NCBI RefSeq assembly: GCF_900111895.1
Contig: NZ_FOKB01000004.1
Coordinates: forward strand, 683,482 to 747,481
Length of the DNA stretch: 64,000 nucleotides
Origin: Pseudomonas simiae
GTDB taxonomy: Bacteria; Pseudomonadota; Gammaproteobacteria; Pseudomonadales; Pseudomonadaceae
Reading direction: 5' to 3'
How positions within the stretch are numbered: position 1 is the stretch's first letter; each line of letters begins with the position of its first letter. Below the pieces are notes generated by a model, which did not search any database, was not told the DNA's origin, and saw only the letters and a list, made by a program, of their open reading frames with translations. Shown piece by piece: positions 61,148 to 64,000 of this stretch. A program made the translations under genes and the position numbers.

Positions 61148-63385
61148 ATGCCCATCCGTGCCACCTTTGCTGTGCCATTTCGCCCTACCCTGCTCGCCCT
61201 TTGCTGCTCCATGAGCCTCACAGCCCACGCCGCAACACCCGCCACTCCGGAGGATGCGAACAACCGTCAGGATGGCAACACACTGGAACTGGGCGCCACC
61301 AGCATCAACGCCGAAGCGCCCGCTCCAAACGCCCTGCCTCCGGTATACGCTGGCGGCCAGGTGGCACGCGGCGGTCAGTTGGGTGTGCTGGGTAACCAGG
61401 ACATCATGGATGTGCCGTTCAGCATGGCCTCCTACACCGAAAAGTTGATTCGCGACCAGCAGGCCGAAACTGTCGGTGATGTGCTGCTCAATGATTCGTC
61501 CGTGCGCCAGGCGTCAGGTTTTGCCAACCAGGCGCAGACCTTCATGATCCGTGGCCTGCCGCTGAACGGTGACGACATTTCCTTCAACGGCCTGTACGGC
61601 ATCCTGCCGCGCCAGATCATCTCCACTGACGCCTTGGAGCGCGTGGAAGTGTTCAAGGGACCCAATGCCTTTATCAACGGCGTAACGCCAGGCGGTTCGG
61701 GGATCGGCGGTGGTGTGAACCTGCAACCCAAGCGCGCCGACGACGTCCCGCTGCGTCGCTTCAGCACCGATATCAGCAGCGATGGCCGAGTGGGCGAGCA
61801 CTTGGACATAGGCCAGCGATTCGGTGAAGACAACCGTTTTGGCGCGCGGGTAAACCTGTCCCAGCGCGAAGGCGATACCGGCATCGATGATGAAAACCAG
61901 CGCTCGAAACTGTTTGCGGTCGGCCTGGATTACCGCGGCGATGCGTTGCGCCTGTCCAGTGACTTTGTGTATCAGAAGCAACGCATCAACGGCGGGCGCA
62001 ACTCGGTGTTCCTGGGCACGGCCACCCATATCCCGGATGCACCGTCGGCTGACACCAACTACGCGCCGAGCTGGAGCAACACCAACCTTGAAGACACCCT
62101 GGGCATGCTGCGCGCCGAGTACGACTTGAACGACAACTGGACGGTTTATGCGGCAGGCGGGGCCAAGCACACCCGTGAAATGGGGCAGTACTCGTCGGTG
62201 ACGCTGACCGATAACCTTGGCAATGCAACCGCCAGCGGTTCGACCATCGCGCATGAGGAAGACAACAGCAGCTTGATGGGTGGCCTGAATGGCAAATTCC
62301 AGACCGGCCCTGTGAGCCATCGTCTCAACTTCGGCCTGGCCGGCATCTGGACCCAGGCGCGCAATGCCTATGTGTTCGCCACCCCACGCACCCTAACCAA
62401 CATCTACAACCCTGTGACGGGAGCGCCACCGGCCCTGAATAATCCACGCAATACCCCTGGCACCGATTTCAGCGACCCGACCATCACGGCCAAGACCTTT
62501 GTGCGCAGTACGGCAGTGTCCGACACCCTGGGGTTCTTCGACGACCGCCTGTTGGTGACGGTCGGTGCACGCCGCCAGCAGATCGTTGTGCAGGGTTACA
62601 ACTACATGAGCGGTACCCGCACGGCCAATTATGACGAGTCGATCACTACGCCGGTCTACGGCCTCGTCTTCAAACCCTGGGAACATGTGTCCTTCTACGC
62701 GAACAGGATTGAAGGCTTGGCCCAAGGTCCGACTTCCCCTGTCAACTCCGGGAACAGGACTGTTATTGGCGGAGGCCAGCCCTATGCACCGGCACGCTCC
62801 AAGCAGATTGAAGCCGGGGTAAAAGTCGACATGGGCACCTATGGGGCGACGTTGGGTGTGTACCGCATCGAACAGCCTGGAGCCGGCTACGTACAGGTCA
62901 TTGATGCTACGACAGCGCGCTACGTGCGAGAGGGCCAGCAGATCAACAAAGGCGTGGAGCTGAACGTGTTTGGCGAACCGGTTAGCGGCCTGCGCTTGCT
63001 GGGCGGTGTGACAGTCATGAAGACCGAGCTCAAGGACACGCAAAACGGTGCCAACGACGGTAACCGCGCGATCGGCGTGCCTTCGTTCCAGCTCAATGCC
63101 AACGTGGATTGGGATGTGCCTGGCCTGCAGGGCGTGACGCTCAACGGCCGCATGCTGCGCACCGGTGGCCAGTATGCCGACGCCGCCAATAACCTGAGCC
63201 TGCCAGCGTGGAACCGCTTCGACATAGGCGCACGCTACAACTTCAAGGTGGCTCAGCGGGATGTCACCCTCGGTGCCACCGTGGAAAACGTTGCCAACGA
63301 GAAGTACTGGGAATCAGCCCAGGGCGGTTTCCTCAGCCAGGGCGATCCACGTGTCGCCAAGCTGTCGGCGACTGTGGACTTCTGA
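61148..63385 (+). CDS. TonB-dependent siderophore receptor without STN domain
   Basis: The 745-residue outer-membrane receptor has a signal peptide (cut near TAHA/ATP), the plug (DVPFSMASYTEKLIRDQQAE, FMIRGLPLNGDDISFNGLYG, VEVFKGPNAFINGVTPGGSG) and a barrel ending in Phe (LSATVDF). It lacks the signalling domain and has no sigma/anti-sigma genes beside it, so control is probably by Fur directly. The ligand class looks like ferric hydroxamates, but this is uncertain. The start at 61148 has AGGA six bases upstream. Confidence 0.9.
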   Translation: MPIRATFAVPFRPTLLALCCSMSLTAHAATPATPEDANNRQDGNTLELGATSINAEAPAPNALPPVYAGGQVARGGQLGVLGNQDIMDVPFSMASYTEKLIRDQQAETVGDVLLNDSSVRQASGFANQAQTFMIRGLPLNGDDISFNGLYGILPRQIISTDALERVEVFKGPNAFINGVTPGGSGIGGGVNLQPKRADDVPLRRFSTDISSDGRVGEHLDIGQRFGEDNRFGARVNLSQREGDTGIDDENQRSKLFAVGLDYRGDALRLSSDFVYQKQRINGGRNSVFLGTATHIPDAPSADTNYAPSWSNTNLEDTLGMLRAEYDLNDNWTVYAAGGAKHTREMGQYSSVTLTDNLGNATASGSTIAHEEDNSSLMGGLNGKFQTGPVSHRLNFGLAGIWTQARNAYVFATPRTLTNIYNPVTGAPPALNNPRNTPGTDFSDPTITAKTFVRSTAVSDTLGFFDDRLLVTVGARRQQIVVQGYNYMSGTRTANYDESITTPVYGLVFKPWEHVSFYANRIEGLAQGPTSPVNSGNRTVIGGGQPYAPARSKQIEAGVKVDMGTYGATLGVYRIEQPGAGYVQVIDATTARYVREGQQINKGVELNVFGEPVSGLRLLGGVTVMKTELKDTQNGANDGNRAIGVPSFQLNANVDWDVPGLQGVTLNGRMLRTGGQYADAANNLSLPAWNRFDIGARYNFKVAQRDVTLGATVENVANEKYWESAQGGFLSQGDPRVAKLSATVDF

Positions 63386-63474
63386 TCACCGTTGCCTGCG
63401 TCAGGCGGTTGCCCTGGCCGCGCTTCTGTCCGCCCAACCTCGTCGCCCACGCTGTCGATATCCGCCGGTCAAAA

Positions 63475-63585
63475 TCCGTTGAGGCCGATGAAGTCACCAC
63501 AAAGGTATTGGCGGTGGATGCGGCCAAGCATCAGGTAGTGCTGGCAGGTGCCGAAGGCGGTGAGGTGCAGGTGAAGGCTGAATAG
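63475..63585 (+). pseudogene. Fragment of a small periplasmic-type protein (doubtful)
   Basis: The frame encodes SVEADEVTTKVLAVDAAKHQ then VVLAGAEGGEVQVKAE and a stop. This resembles the start of a small Pseudomonas protein with a 'V-AVD---R-V-L-GP-G--V' beta repeat. No start codon, signal peptide or remainder is present, so it looks like a remnant. Confidence 0.35.
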
Positions 63586-63623
63586 GTTAGAAAAGTGGGC
63601 ATCAAGCATGATGCCCATTGCGG

Positions 63624-64000
63624 TCAAGCTTGACGGGCTTGGCTCAGGTAAGTTTCGATGTTGCCCATCTGCTCATCCCAGCCACGGGAATTCATCTTGA
63701 AGGCTTTCTGCCGCCGTGCCTCAGGCACTGCGTCAAACCCCGACTCGACCACCCGCAGTAGAATGCCCGGTGCTCGGTCCTCAATGGTGAACTCCACCAG
63801 TGTCGGGGTTTCCTGGTCGTAGTCGACGCCCTCTTCCACCGCGAAGGGGTGCCACCGGAACGAGAACAGTGTTTGCGGCAGGATGCGTTCGATTCTGGCC
63901 TTCCAGATCACATGCTCGTAACCGGGATAAGTGATCGGCGCCTCAAGGGTTTGCCCGGCAACAAAGCTTTTGCCGCTGAGGGCGATACCAAACCAACTGC
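63624..64000 (-). CDS. SRPBCC-domain protein, N-terminus outside the window
   Basis: On the minus strand the frame runs open from the window edge to 63624. It reads SWFGIALSGKSFVAGQTLEA, PITYPGYEHVIWKARIERIL, FSFRWHPFAVEEGVDY, TLVEFTIEDRAPGILLRVVE, and ends WDEQMGNIETYLSQARQA. This is the C-terminal part of an AHSA1/CalC-type START-like protein. The GTG at 63911 is internal, not the start. Confidence 0.8.
   Translation of the reverse strand, partial: SWFGIALSGKSFVAGQTLEAPITYPGYEHVIWKARIERILPQTLFSFRWHPFAVEEGVDYDQETPTLVEFTIEDRAPGILLRVVESGFDAVPEARRQKAFKMNSRGWDEQMGNIETYLSQARQA

Noticed and set aside
1..64000. tRNA, rRNA, CRISPR arrays, insertion sequences, phage integration genes
   Set aside because: None was recognised on reading; no tRNA-like cloverleaf ends, regular spaced repeats or transposase/integrase motifs were seen.

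Overview
The window looks like chromosome of a fluorescent Pseudomonas (P. fluorescens complex). The evidence is high GC, REP elements of the type ending GGCAAGCCNGCTCCCACA, a complete psl exopolysaccharide operon with P. aeruginosa-like gene order and protein lengths, Fec-type iron signalling cassettes, and Pseudomonas-type codB/codA, isonitrile hydratase and DNA polymerase II genes. I see no rRNA, tRNA, CRISPR array, insertion sequence or integrase.

Layout. 0.2-2.1 kb: queD, a small membrane protein with an XRE regulator, a decayed acetyltransferase and a NUDIX hydrolase. 2.2-6.0 kb: a cytosine locus (permease, PucR regulator, deaminase) behind a good sigma-54 promoter candidate. 6.0-11.8 kb, minus strand: an orphan type VI secretion module, in transcription order VgrG, DUF4123 adaptor, lipoprotein (likely immunity), class 3 lipase effector. 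12.1-14.7 kb: a DapF-fold protein with both catalytic cysteines replaced by serine, a long imperfect inverted repeat, and an MFS transporter. 14.8-17.3 kb, minus strand: secreted-type repeat proteins resembling type III translocators/effectors, behind a well-matching hrp box. 17.4-21.4 kb, minus strand: fecI-fecR-fecA.

22.2-29.4 kb, minus strand: a tightly packed eight-gene operon (HAD phosphatase, transaldolase-like enzyme, sulfotransferase, SDR, NAD-binding oxidoreductase, methyltransferase, MFS exporter, APS kinase) with a CGNR zinc-finger gene downstream. It carries its own PAPS-generating kinase next to a sulfotransferase. It reads as a biosynthesis and export pathway for a small sulfated, probably sugar-phosphate-derived and methylated metabolite that I cannot name. 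This is the strongest candidate for an undescribed system here.

29.6-36.5 kb: glucose dehydrogenase-like SDR with a GH15 hydrolase, isochorismatase-family hydrolase, alpha/beta hydrolase, a GlxA-type AraC regulator divergent from isonitrile hydratase, a repeat-rich gap, and a LysE exporter. 36.6-40.7 kb: a second sigma/anti-sigma/TonB-receptor cassette with a Fur box. 41.1-56.5 kb: pslA to pslL, preceded by a 440-base leader that holds a near-consensus FleQ box. 56.5-64 kb: DUF4174 protein, glutathione transferase, GNAT acetyltransferase, polB, a third TonB receptor with a Fur-like site, a gene remnant, and a partial SRPBCC protein running off the end.

All functions are read from sequence motifs, gene order and family knowledge; no database search was run.
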